DNA of 21,829 nt from UMGS172 sp045651745 (GCA_045651745.1 JAZRSW010000086.1:1-21829); one strand, 5' to 3'. Counted from the stretch's first letter, positions 1 through 6,819 are shown. Translations and numbers: made by a program. The notes: a model not told the origin generated them from the letters alone.

Positions 1-325
1 TGCACCAGAAAAGTCTGTTTTCATATTTGTACTTCATATTTGCATATTTCTCAAATATCATCAGACTGCTTTTTCCTTTCAGATACCCTACTACTTGTGA
101 TACACTGTATTTCGGCGGTATTGATACCAACATATGTATATGGTCTTTACAGGCTTCTGCTTCATGTATTTCTACTTGTTTGTATTCACATAATTTCCTC
201 AGCATTATTCCTATATCTTTCTTTATCTTTCCATATATCACCTGTCTGCGATATTTTGGTGCAAACACTATGTGGTACTTGCAATTCCATTTTGTATGTG
301 CTAAACTTTCTGTATCAAGTTTCAT
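1..325 (-). CDS. tnpA: IS200/IS605 family transposase TnpA (partial, C-terminus outside window)
   Basis: The minus strand from 325 reads an open frame of 108 codons to the left edge. It begins MKLDTESLAHTKWNC and includes KYHIVFAPKYRRQ and DHIHMLVSIP, the typical core of the Y1 HUH single-strand transposases. The His-hydrophobic-His metal motif is H62-I63-H64. The catalytic tyrosine lies later in the protein, outside the window. IS200-type TnpA is usually about 130-155 residues, so roughly three quarters is visible. The ATG at 325 has a strong AGGAGG about 9 bases upstream. Nothing in the visible part is broken, so the element may be intact. Confidence 0.93.
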   Translation of the reverse strand, partial: MKLDTESLAHTKWNCKYHIVFAPKYRRQVIYGKIKKDIGIMLRKLCEYKQVEIHEAEACKDHIHMLVSIPPKYSVSQVVGYLKGKSSLMIFEKYANMKYKYENRLFWC

Positions 326-330
326 GACTT

Positions 331-399
331 GATTCCTCCTTTTGCTTTTTTATTTTGGCGGTTGGCGAACCTGCCTTTATTTTAGCAAAAGGAGGATTC
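331..399 (-). promoter_or_regulatory. Inverted repeat sequestering the tnpA ribosome site
   Basis: Bases 331-346 and 384-399 are inverted repeats matching at 15 of 16 positions. On the tnpA transcript one arm contains the AGGAGG used by tnpA and the other the complementary CCTCCTT. A small hairpin (GGTT/AACC arms) sits in the loop. Folding would hide the ribosome site. IS200 in enterobacteria is known to repress tnpA translation through a 5' leader hairpin; the same role here is inference from the pairing. Confidence 0.7.
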
Positions 400-465
400 T
401 TTTTCTACTCATAGCTAAAGCTTTTTGGAACTACCAGCACAGCTGGTAGTATTCGTTACACAATT

Positions 466-501
466 ATAAAGCGTGTGACAGTTTACTGCCACACGCTTTA
501 T
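466..501. repeat. Intergenic hairpin, copy A
   Basis: ATAAAGCGTGTG at 466-477 pairs with CACACGCTTTAT at 490-501, and the centre pairs further (CAGT with ACTG) after one A-C mismatch. The same outer arms occur at 6137-6171. Centres differ but both can pair. It could be a bidirectional terminator or a small dispersed palindromic repeat. It lies just outside the IS200-like left end and upstream of the promoter of the DUF4417 gene. Confidence 0.65.
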
Positions 502-510
502 CAGTATTAT

Positions 511-539
511 TTGAAATAAGTTTAAATTTGTGTTACTAT
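511..539 (+). promoter_or_regulatory. Probable promoter of the DUF4417 gene
   Basis: TTGAAA (511-516), a 17-base spacer and TACTAT (534-539) fit a vegetative sigma-A promoter. The start point would lie near 546, giving a leader of about 118 bases before the ATG at 664. That leader contains a 7-bp hairpin, GTTGCAC (578-584) with GTGCAAC (591-597), followed by a T-rich stretch; it might be an attenuator, but this is weak. Nothing else was recognised between 502 and 663. Confidence 0.5.
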
Positions 540-663
540 AAAGAAAATAAAAATATTTTCAAAAAAGTTGTATAGTTGTTGCACGTTTTAGTGCAACCTT
601 TACTATTTTTCTCCCTAATATTAAAGGGACTTTTTGTTCCTTACAAAAATAAAGGAGAAAAAT

Positions 664-2112
664 ATGACATTAGAAAATTACAATTACCGAACAAACCCGT
701 TGTTTTTGCGAAACCAATTTGATGAAAAAGGAGATGATAAATACAAAATACCTAACATTCCAAAAGCAGAATTTACTGATAGTGATTTTTTGGGTTTATT
801 GTTGCTAGGATTTGATAGAACTAAAGCTGATGATACAAAGTATAACGAACGAATGGTTCATTTCTTTTTGTATGATTATAAATTTGAAGGCATCTGGAAA
901 AACCCCGATAAATATATAGAAAAACTAAAACCGTATAAAGCGGTTTTGTCACCTGACTTCAGTATGTATCGTGAAATGAATCCAACAATGCAGCTTTACA
1001 ATACTTTTCGCAATCGGTTTTGCGGTGCATATTTAGCCAGTAAAGGAATTAAGGTTATACCAACAGTAAGCTGGGGCGATGAAAACACCTTCAATTTTTG
1101 TTTTTTAGGCATTCCAACGGGAAGCACCGTGGCAGTATCTACCTATATGGTATCTGAACACGGAAATCATAAAGACCAAAAAGAGTTTTTCTTAAAAGGG
1201 TATAACGAAATGCTAAAAAGAATCGAACCTGAACGCATCATTTGTTACAACACTCCGTTCCCCGAAATGGAGGGTAATATTGTTTTTGTGGATTACGAGC
1301 TTTCATCCTGGAAATATCAAGATAAAGGTTATACACCCTCAAAATTTGCAAAATACATCACTGGTGAATTGCCTTTGCCACCTGATTGTGATATAATTAT
1401 TAAAAGAGGATACATCCCTTCTCAAAAAGAGGAAAAAGGAATGGGCAGTGCTCATGGTGGTGAATGGCAACCAAGTCCCGATAAACCAGACGATGCTCGA
1501 TTAATTGGTAAACCCGGAGAGACAAAAACAACAACCTCAACAAACAGTAAAGGCGAAACTTACACTAGAAAAACTCATATAGGTGATGACGGTAAAGCGG
1601 ATTTTGAAAGACACAATACTGACCACGGCAAGCCCAATGCACACTCAAGCCCCCATGACCATAATATTGATTGGAGCAAAGGCTATCCACACTTTAGCAA
1701 ACCTATAAATTATCCAGACGGTAACCCGCCATCATTAAAACATTATATAACAACGGAGAATATTATGAATAACAATACACCGTATTCAAATCCTGATTAC
1801 AACTTTAAGACAATTAGCGACTTTAAATGGGCAATGACTTGTGGCACAGAAATTCAATTTACTTGGAAAGGTAAGGCATATTGTATTTTTGCTAAACTTA
1901 CAAGAGAAGACATTTCACAGGAACAAATGAATATTTGTGAAGCATGTTATGAAAAGAACGGAAAATATTACAATATTTTAAGCGACACCGAATATGATAT
2001 AAATAACGAATTCTGGGCTGGTACCATCGAGGAAATTTTAGATTTTGAAATTGAAGGAGAAAAGATTAGAGATATTATCACCCACGTTGAAGTTACTGAT
2101 AGAACGATATAA
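664..2112 (+). CDS. DUF4417 protein fused to a small C-terminal immunity-like domain
   Basis: The ATG at 664 is chosen because GGAG (654-657) precedes it by six bases; an in-frame ATG at 634 would place that site inside the gene. The 482-residue product has three parts. Residues ~45-250 resemble DUF4417, a family of unknown function common on phages and mobile elements (KAVLSPDFSMY, NTFRNRFCGAYL and TVSWGD blocks). Residues ~265-355 are low-complexity, then His-rich, with the pattern D320-H-G-x-P-x-A-H327-x3-H331-x-H333; similar tails occur in Firmicutes polymorphic-toxin-like proteins (recalled, moderate certainty). From M368 on there is a compact acidic domain ending EEILDFEIEGEKIRD and DRTI, repeated in broken form just downstream. 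An internal ribosome site precedes M368. A toxin/immunity-like role is inference; the enzymatic activity, if any, is unknown. Confidence 0.8.
   Translation: MTLENYNYRTNPLFLRNQFDEKGDDKYKIPNIPKAEFTDSDFLGLLLLGFDRTKADDTKYNERMVHFFLYDYKFEGIWKNPDKYIEKLKPYKAVLSPDFSMYREMNPTMQLYNTFRNRFCGAYLASKGIKVIPTVSWGDENTFNFCFLGIPTGSTVAVSTYMVSEHGNHKDQKEFFLKGYNEMLKRIEPERIICYNTPFPEMEGNIVFVDYELSSWKYQDKGYTPSKFAKYITGELPLPPDCDIIIKRGYIPSQKEEKGMGSAHGGEWQPSPDKPDDARLIGKPGETKTTTSTNSKGETYTRKTHIGDDGKADFERHNTDHGKPNAHSSPHDHNIDWSKGYPHFSKPINYPDGNPPSLKHYITTENIMNNNTPYSNPDYNFKTISDFKWAMTCGTEIQFTWKGKAYCIFAKLTREDISQEQMNICEACYEKNGKYYNILSDTEYDINNEFWAGTIEEILDFEIEGEKIRDIITHVEVTDRTI
1755..1767 (+). promoter_or_regulatory. Internal ribosome site and ATG inside the DUF4417 gene
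   Basis: GGAG at 1755-1758 stands six bases before an in-frame ATG at 1765-1767. Initiation here would give a separate 115-residue protein (1765-2112) corresponding to the C-terminal domain alone. This suggests that the small protein was once, or still is, translated independently and that a stop codon between the two genes was lost. Confidence 0.5.
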
Positions 2113-2399
2113 ATTCGAATCAAAGCAGGTGAATATATATACTGTTCGTAAAGTCAACGACGGTAAAATAGTTTTTGAACGGAACGGTAACAGCTTTGGT
2201 GCATTTAAGTATATAAAAAACACCAGTTTCCCCGGAACAGTTTTGTATTGGACCATCTGATTCAACGAAAAAAGAACACCCAGGAAAATATGAACACTAT
2301 TATGTAGATACAGTAGATGAAATATTAGATTATGAAATAGACGGTGATGTATTACGTGATATTGTAACTGAAATTTCAGTTGAGTGGAGAACACTATAA
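2113..2399 (+). pseudogene. Frameshifted second copy of the small immunity-like domain
   Basis: Directly after the stop at 2112, one frame reads VNDGKIVFERNGNSFGAF, matching in pattern the upstream GTEIQFTWKGKAYCIF segment. After about 2240 the match moves to another frame, which reads VDTVDEILDYEIDGDVLRD and ends EWRTL at the stop 2397-2399. This parallels EEILDFEIEGEKIRD...DRTI at the end of the intact gene. The frame change falls near a run of four T at 2241-2244. No start codon or ribosome site is present, and the first ~20-30 residues of the domain are missing. It is a decayed tandem duplicate, with homology judged by eye. Confidence 0.75.
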
Positions 2400-2417
2400 A
2401 AATTTTATGGTGTTCTC
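2387..2417 (+). terminator. Large palindrome at the end of the decayed immunity-like gene
   Basis: GAGAACAC (2387-2394) pairs with GTGTTCTC (2410-2417), and inside it ATAAAA pairs with TTTTAT after a T-G pair. The stem spans the stop codon of the broken gene. The following T-run is poor, so termination is plausible but unproven. The right arm belongs to a 28-bp sequence repeated at 6407-6434; the left arm is not repeated there. Confidence 0.45.
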
Positions 2418-2431
2418 TTGACATTTTCCCC
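2404..2431. repeat. 28-bp direct repeat, copy 1
   Basis: This 28-base stretch, beginning TTTATGGTGTTC and ending CATTTTCCCC, occurs again exactly and in the same orientation at 6407-6434, 4,003 bp away. A degenerate third copy (21 of 27 positions) lies at 6310-6336. Copies 1 and 2 surround the lactate dehydrogenase operon. Copy 1 is followed by unrelated sequence, copy 2 by the spoVAD fragment. Confidence 0.9.
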
Positions 2432-2551
2432 GAGAATAGCTTTCTCCATAATTTTCCAATTTTCGATATAAAACAACATTATATAAAAGACCCAAAGCAC
2501 CGATAAACAAAAGATTTTAAACAATTGTGTTATATGATATATTGTAAAACA

Positions 2552-2577
2552 ATACCCACCGATTACTCGGTGGGTAT
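2552..2577 (-). terminator. Rho-independent terminator of the lactate dehydrogenase operon
   Basis: An 11-bp perfect stem, ATACCCACCGA with TCGGTGGGTAT and a 4-base loop, lies five bases past the stop codon of the last minus-strand gene. On the minus strand it is followed by TGTTTTAC, a modest T-tract. It may also stop plus-strand transcription. The rest of 2432-2551 shows nothing recognisable. Confidence 0.75.
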
Positions 2578-2581
2578 CTTA

Positions 2582-3976
2582 CTATTGACATATCTTTCTC
2601 GGATTCAGGAGATTCTTTGGGTCAAATGCCTCTTTTATACGTTGCATTAAAAGTATTTGTTCTTCGCCTATACAATCACGCAAATATTCCTTCTTTGCAA
2701 AGCCGATACCGTGTTCACCCGAAACCTGACCGCCAAATTCTTTTGCCTTTAGATACATAAGTTCAAAGGCTTTTTTAGCTTTTTGTTTCCACTCATCATC
2801 AGATAATCCATCACGGCAAATATATATGTGCAGGTTTCCGTCTCCGGCATGCCCGAAGCTTGGGATTCTAATACCAATTTCTTTGGTTAGGGTGTGGGTA
2901 TATTTGATAAAATCAGCAATCCTATCTCTTGGAACAACAACATCGCACTCATCCATTTCATCTGTTGATGCTTTAATTGCTTCTAAAAATGCGCCTCTTG
3001 CTGACCATACTGATTCCTTGCGTTCATCTGTATCAACAAAAAACGCGTCAGTTGCACCCATTTTTATGCACAAATCTGCAACTATAGTATAATCGGTTTC
3101 AATTGCATCAATGCTGTTTCCGTCAAAAGTCAAGAGTAAGTAGGCGTCGTGGGACGTATCGGGAAAACGCTTCGAAAGATATTCTTCGGAAAACAAAATT
3201 GTTTCTCTTGACATATACTCGATAGCGGTGGGATTGGTTTTCGATTTAATTATTTCAGGCACGCAATCGAGAGCTTCATCAATAGTATCAAAGGGCACAA
3301 GCAAGCTAATTGATTTAGTTGGTAAGGGGAGAAGTTTTAGAATCGCCTCGGTTACAATCGCGAGCGTCCCCTCTGAACCAACGATAAGATCCTTTAACGA
3401 ATAACCCGAGCTGTTTTTTACCACTTTGCCGCCTAATTTTTCAATTTTACCATCCGGTAAAACAATGGTTAAGCCTCTTACATAGTCACGTGTAACACCA
3501 TATTTTACAGCACGCATACCACCGGCATTAGTAGAAATGTTGCCGCCGATTGTTGCTGACTTTTCACCTGGGTCAGGCGGATAGAAAAAGTTGTTATTTT
3601 CCACAAATTCGGCAAGTTCCATTAAAAGCACACCCGGTTGAACAGTGACAGTAAGATTATTTTCATCAAGCTCAAGAATTTTGTTCATCATATTAGTGCA
3701 AATCATAACGCCGCCGTTTATGGCAACCGATGAGCCTACAAGCCCCGTTCCGGAGCCTCTTACCACCATTGGAATATCGTTCTTATAGCAATATTGCGCA
3801 ATTGTAGATACTTCTTCAGTAGTAAGGGTATATACGAGAATATCAGGCATAGCGTTTATGCCACCTAACTCATCATGGCTGAAATCTTCACTTATAGCGT
3901 CTTTTATAACTATACGATCATTAGGAAAAACTGAGCGAAAGAAGGAAATGTCTTGGTTTGTTAGATTTTTATACAT
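2582..3976 (-). CDS. lctD: FAD-dependent lactate dehydrogenase subunit (GlcD/LctD type)
   Basis: This 464-residue flavoprotein has the VAO/PCMH FAD fold: PP-loop VVRGSGTGLVGS (residues 71-82), PPDPGEKSATIGGN and GSEGTLAIVTEA. The C-terminal FAD-oxidase domain carries H376-A-GDGNL-H383 and GEHGIG (E421), the metal and substrate ligands of D-2-hydroxyacid dehydrogenases. Length fits GlcD/LctD (about 460-470). The ATG at 3976 has AGGAGG upstream and overlaps the end of etfA by 8 bases, so the subunits are translationally coupled. With EtfA and EtfB next to it, it matches LctBCD of Acetobacterium woodii, which oxidises lactate with NAD+ by spending reduced ferredoxin. Glycolate or another 2-hydroxyacid as substrate cannot be excluded. 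No lactate permease is in the window. Confidence 0.9.
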   Translation of the reverse strand: MYKNLTNQDISFFRSVFPNDRIVIKDAISEDFSHDELGGINAMPDILVYTLTTEEVSTIAQYCYKNDIPMVVRGSGTGLVGSSVAINGGVMICTNMMNKILELDENNLTVTVQPGVLLMELAEFVENNNFFYPPDPGEKSATIGGNISTNAGGMRAVKYGVTRDYVRGLTIVLPDGKIEKLGGKVVKNSSGYSLKDLIVGSEGTLAIVTEAILKLLPLPTKSISLLVPFDTIDEALDCVPEIIKSKTNPTAIEYMSRETILFSEEYLSKRFPDTSHDAYLLLTFDGNSIDAIETDYTIVADLCIKMGATDAFFVDTDERKESVWSARGAFLEAIKASTDEMDECDVVVPRDRIADFIKYTHTLTKEIGIRIPSFGHAGDGNLHIYICRDGLSDDEWKQKAKKAFELMYLKAKEFGGQVSGEHGIGFAKKEYLRDCIGEEQILLMQRIKEAFDPKNLLNPRKICQ

Positions 3977-5168
3977 TTTTCTGCACCTCCTCTATTTTAT
4001 CAATAAGAAGTGGGATTACTTCGGAGATATTACCTATAATACCGTAATGCGCAATTTCAAAAATCGGTGCGTTTCTGTCGGCGTTTACAGATATAATACA
4101 TTCGGCATTTTTCATACCCGCAGCAAACTGAATTGCACCGGATATACCAAGCGTTATTATAAGCTTTGGCTTTACCGTTTTGCCACTAAGACCGATTTGA
4201 CATCTTGCATCAAAGGCACCGCTTTCAACCAGCGGTCTTGTGCAAGCAAGACTTGCTCCAAGTTTATCGGCTAAAATTTTTGCTGCTTCAAGGTCTGATT
4301 CGTTTTTTACGCCTCTTCCAATTGCAACAATCACATCGGAATCGCAAATATCGGATTCCTTTGGCTTGTCTAAGATATTTTTAATAGTGGTATTTGTTTT
4401 GAAAAATGCTTCCGATAATGGCAATATAACAGTTTTTCCGTTTGGATTATCGGTTTTTTTGCCAATTGAAAATATCTTGTATCTTACGGTACAAAATTGT
4501 GGTCTGTTGTTTGGACAGACAATTTGTGCCATTATGTTACCACCGAAAGCAGGACGAATTTGCACAAGATCGGTGTTATCTTTCATTTCCAAAACTGTAC
4601 AATCAGCAGTAAGACCTGTTTTAAAGCGGGAGGCAACGCGCGGAGCTAAACTTCTTCCTAAATTTGTTGCACCTACTAAGATAGAAGAAGGTTTAATTTC
4701 ATTTATGTAATTTTCAAATATATTTGCATATATTTCAATATCAAAATCTTTAAGGCGAATATCGTCATAGGTATATACAAAATCAGCGCCATAAGCAAGA
4801 AGTGTGTCACAAAAGGCTTTTGTGTTATAACCTATTACAAGGGCTTGAACCGGGTGATTTGTTATTTTTGCAAGCTCTTTTGCTTTGGTTAAAAGTTCAA
4901 GCGTAACCTCGTGCAATTTTTCTCCGTCGTGATTAGCAAAAACAGTTATTCCTCGCCACTCATCCTTGTTAAGAACGGAAGTGACTTTATCTTCATGGTA
5001 TTCAATCACTCCTTTAGGACCTTTTTTGACGCATAGTTTACAAAGCTTGCAAGCCGAGTTAATATCCAGCTTATTGTTTTTATAGGTGATAGCCGAAAAT
5101 GGACAAAGCTTTATAAGCTCATCAGCAATATCTACGGTTACTTTATCTTGATTTATAGTTAAACCCAT
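3969..5168 (-). CDS. etfA: Electron transfer flavoprotein alpha subunit with N-terminal ferredoxin-like domain
   Basis: A 399-residue protein. Residues ~1-65 form a short ferredoxin-like extension with four cysteines (C22-P-F, then C40-x2-C43-x2-C46), enough for one [4Fe-4S] cluster. Then come the EtfA N-domain (~70-265, with GATNLGRSLAPRVASR) and the FAD-binding C-domain (~270-395), with VAIGRG, the EtfA signature ITLGISGAIQFAAGMK and NADRNAPIFEIAHYGIIG. This extended form is the one found with bifurcating lactate dehydrogenase. The ATG at 5168 has GGAGG upstream and lies 12 bases after etfB. The alpha-subunit FAD should shuttle electrons between the EtfB bifurcating FAD and the dehydrogenase; this is family knowledge. 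Confidence 0.93.
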   Translation of the reverse strand: MGLTINQDKVTVDIADELIKLCPFSAITYKNNKLDINSACKLCKLCVKKGPKGVIEYHEDKVTSVLNKDEWRGITVFANHDGEKLHEVTLELLTKAKELAKITNHPVQALVIGYNTKAFCDTLLAYGADFVYTYDDIRLKDFDIEIYANIFENYINEIKPSSILVGATNLGRSLAPRVASRFKTGLTADCTVLEMKDNTDLVQIRPAFGGNIMAQIVCPNNRPQFCTVRYKIFSIGKKTDNPNGKTVILPLSEAFFKTNTTIKNILDKPKESDICDSDVIVAIGRGVKNESDLEAAKILADKLGASLACTRPLVESGAFDARCQIGLSGKTVKPKLIITLGISGAIQFAAGMKNAECIISVNADRNAPIFEIAHYGIIGNISEVIPLLIDKIEEVQKNV

Positions 5169-5180
5169 TTTCTTTTCCTC

Positions 5181-5975
5181 CTATATAAACTTTTTATCAA
5201 CAATGACATTTAGTATTTCGCTTGCAAGTGTTTCGCTTTCGCCTTCAAAGATTTTTCGGTCAGCATTGATTTCTGGCGGGAAAATGCGTTCAACCTGTGT
5301 TGGAGAACCCTTTAAACCATAATTTTCAGAATTTTTATCATTAAAATCATCAAGCGAAACAACCTCAATAAGTTCTTCGTTATTTTGGCAGAGTATCTTT
5401 CTCTTGTATGACGGCAACCGCGGGGTGTTAATTTTACCATCAACACACAAAAGACACGGCGATTTAATTTCTGCTGATATAATCTTGTTATCAAGTGTTG
5501 CAGTGTATTCAAAATTGCCATTATCTAGTCGTAAAATTTCTGTTACACCTGTAAAATGTGGAAGTTTTAAAAATTCTGCAAGTTCTGGGCCTACTTGTGC
5601 CGTATCGCCATCAGTAGTTTGCTTTCCAGTAAGTATTAAGTCAAACTTACCCATAGTTCTAATTGCTTGAGAAAGCGTGTAGCTTGTGGCTAAAACATCA
5701 GCACCGCCAAATCTTCTGTCACTTACCAAAACGCCCTTTTCAGCGCCCATATATATGGCTTCTTTAATAACTGCGGCTGCAGCAGGAGGTCCCATTGTTA
5801 TAACAGTTACGGATGCTCCATGGGAGTCTTTTAATGTTAAAGCTGCTTCAAGAGCAAATAAATCGTAAGGATTCATTTTGCTTTCAACGCCATCACGAAT
5901 TAAAACTCCCGTTTCAGGATTTACCTTAACATTTGAGGAGCCCGGAACCTGTTTTATGCAAACTAATATTTTCAA
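5181..5975 (-). CDS. etfB: Electron transfer flavoprotein beta subunit (bifurcating type)
   Basis: The TTG at 5975 is chosen as start: it gives (M)KILVCIKQVPG, the conserved EtfB beginning, and a GGGTGA site precedes it by six bases. A longer frame from ATG 6020 would add 15 unconserved residues. The product has 264 residues, usual for EtfB. Visible blocks are KMNPYDLFALEAAL, VITMGPP, EAIYMGAEKGVLVSDRRFGG with ADVLATSYTL, and GKQTTDGDTAQVGPELAE, which are typical of EtfB that binds FAD and NADH in confurcating complexes. It is the first gene of the operon, and the promoter lies about 35-65 bases upstream. Confidence 0.93.
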   Translation of the reverse strand: MKILVCIKQVPGSSNVKVNPETGVLIRDGVESKMNPYDLFALEAALTLKDSHGASVTVITMGPPAAAAVIKEAIYMGAEKGVLVSDRRFGGADVLATSYTLSQAIRTMGKFDLILTGKQTTDGDTAQVGPELAEFLKLPHFTGVTEILRLDNGNFEYTATLDNKIISAEIKSPCLLCVDGKINTPRLPSYKRKILCQNNEELIEVVSLDDFNDKNSENYGLKGSPTQVERIFPPEINADRKIFEGESETLASEILNVIVDKKFI

Positions 5976-6010
5976 AAAAATCACCCTATCACAACAAAAT
6001 AGACAAATAT

Positions 6011-6039
6011 ATGATAACATAAAATATAAAGATTATCAA
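6011..6039 (-). promoter_or_regulatory. Probable promoter of the etfB-etfA-lctD operon
   Basis: On the minus strand TTGATA (6034-6039), a 17-base spacer and TATCAT (6011-6016) fit a sigma-A promoter. The start point would be near 6004, leaving a leader of about 28 bases before the TTG start. No clear lactate-regulator operator was recognised next to it. Confidence 0.6.
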
Positions 6040-6136
6040 GAGTTTTATGTACAAATTTAAGCGATTGAGAAAACATAATTTTAGTTTATCTTGTAAGTTG
6101 AAAAGTTTTAAATATGAAATATTAAACAATAAAAGG

Positions 6137-6171
6137 ATAAAGCGTGTGGCATTAAATGTTACACGCTTTAT
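6137..6171. repeat. Intergenic hairpin, copy B
   Basis: ATAAAGCGTGT (6137-6147) pairs with ACACGCTTTAT (6161-6171); the centre continues with G-T, G-T, C-G, A-T and T-A pairs. The outer arms match the hairpin at 466-501 while the centres differ but keep pairing, as expected for a selected structure. It sits upstream of the lactate operon promoter. Terminator or dispersed palindromic repeat are both possible. Confidence 0.65.
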
Positions 6172-6406
6172 ATGTTATGTGAGATAACTCAATTGAATTT
6201 GACATACGTTTTGGAAATACGTGTTACTTTTTTGATAAAAATTTTCGTCCACAAAATTCGATGTCAAATTAGCATATTTGTTTTTGTGTATAACACACAA
6301 TAAAAATGCTTTATGGTGTTTATTTAACATCTACCCGCCTATAGCCGCACCCATAAAAAATCTTCTGAAACCCGCAATATTAAAGGAAAATTTTTACAGA
6401 CAAAAA
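6172..6406. other. Intergenic stretch with palindromes and a degenerate repeat copy
   Basis: No gene is supported here. It contains a 10-bp inverted repeat (AATTTGACAT at 6196-6205, ATGTCAAATT at 6261-6270), a short palindrome TTGTGTATAACACACAA (6284-6300), and a degenerate copy of the 28-bp repeat (6310-6336; 21 of 27 positions). It has the look of remnant sequence left of the break in spoVAD. Confidence 0.5.
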
Positions 6407-6434
6407 TTTATGGTGTTCTCTTGACATTTTCCCC
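6407..6434. repeat. 28-bp direct repeat, copy 2
   Basis: Exact copy of 2404-2431 in the same orientation. Its last bases coincide with the point where spoVAD homology begins (the SPAAAD codons start at 6430). Upstream, weak similarity to the copy 1 flank continues with a small gap (ACA..AAAATTT), so the original shared unit may have been longer. Confidence 0.9.
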
Positions 6435-6819
6435 TGCTGCGGCGGATACTATCGCTTCATTCCTTTATGATACTAACACCGTGGCGTCTGATTATGATTT
6501 GATTTTAACGGGTGATTTAGGATTTACCGGAAGTGACCTTTTATTGCAATTATTAAAGAAAAAAGACATCATCTTACCTAATCACAACGACTGCGGTATG
6601 ATGATTTACGACCGTCAACGTCAAGACGTTCACTCCGGCGGGTCGGGTTGCGGATGCTCCGCATCGGTTTTATGCTCATATATTTTACAAAAAATGACCA
6701 AAGGTGAACTCAAAAACGTTCTTTTTTGCGCCACCGGTGCTTTAATGTCCCCTACCGCCTGCATGCAAGGTGAAAGCATCCCCTCTATCGCCCACTTAAT
6801 TCACCTTTCGGCAGAATAA
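6430..6819 (+). pseudogene. spoVAD: SpoVAD C-terminal fragment (truncated)
   Basis: The frame reads SPAAADTIASFLYD, SDYDLILTGDLGFTGS, DCGMMIYDRQRQDVHSGGSG, CGCSASVLCSYIL and FCATGALMSPTACMQGESIP to the stop at 6817-6819. This matches the last ~130 residues of stage V sporulation protein AD, normally about 338 residues, a thiolase-fold protein needed for dipicolinic acid uptake into the spore. The first ~200 residues are absent; upstream in frame there is unrelated sequence back to a stop at 6325. A TTG at 6421 lies in frame, but no proper ribosome site precedes it. The break coincides with the end of the 28-bp repeat. The remaining sequence shows no stops, so the loss may be recent, or a full spoVA operon may exist elsewhere. 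Confidence 0.88.

Larger units (their letters stand above)
1..452 (-). mobile_element. IS200/IS605-family element, left end and 5' part of tnpA
   Basis: The minus strand carries, in order, a perfect 9-bp hairpin with a 3-base loop (430-438 with 442-450), a leader able to fold over the ribosome site (331-399), and the start of a Y1 transposase that runs off the left edge. A subterminal hairpin upstream of tnpA is the known left-end layout of IS200/IS605 elements, which transpose as single strands without terminal inverted repeats. The exact outer border cannot be fixed from one side; 452 is an estimate just beyond the hairpin. No tnpB is visible in the window. Confidence 0.85.

Noticed and set aside
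27..332. Plus-strand open frames of ~100 codons
   Set aside because: They are antisense to the clearly recognisable IS200-type tnpA and have hydrophobic, unconserved translations.
578..610. Hairpin GTTGCAC/GTGCAAC with T-rich tail as a riboswitch or attenuator
   Set aside because: The stem is only 7 bp, the T-tract is interrupted, and no known aptamer elements are visible.
634..663. ATG at 634 as start of the DUF4417 gene
   Set aside because: It would put the good ribosome site GGAG (654-657) inside the coding region; ATG 664 fits better.
2045..2260. A separate 71-codon gene overlapping the end of the DUF4417 gene
   Set aside because: Its first part is an out-of-frame reading of the upstream gene; the rest is one half of the frameshifted duplicate domain.
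5976..6020. ATG at 6020 as start of etfB
   Set aside because: The added residues are not part of the EtfB fold, and the promoter -10 would overlap the start codon; TTG 5975 has a ribosome site and the conserved KILVCIKQ start.
6284..6300. Rex-like operator TTGTGTATAACACACAA controlling the lactate operon
   Set aside because: It is one base shorter than the usual 18-bp Rex site, and about 245 bp upstream of the promoter, so the assignment is too weak.
6421..6819. Functional short SpoVAD-like protein from TTG 6421
   Set aside because: Two thirds of the thiolase-like fold is missing and no ribosome site precedes the TTG.
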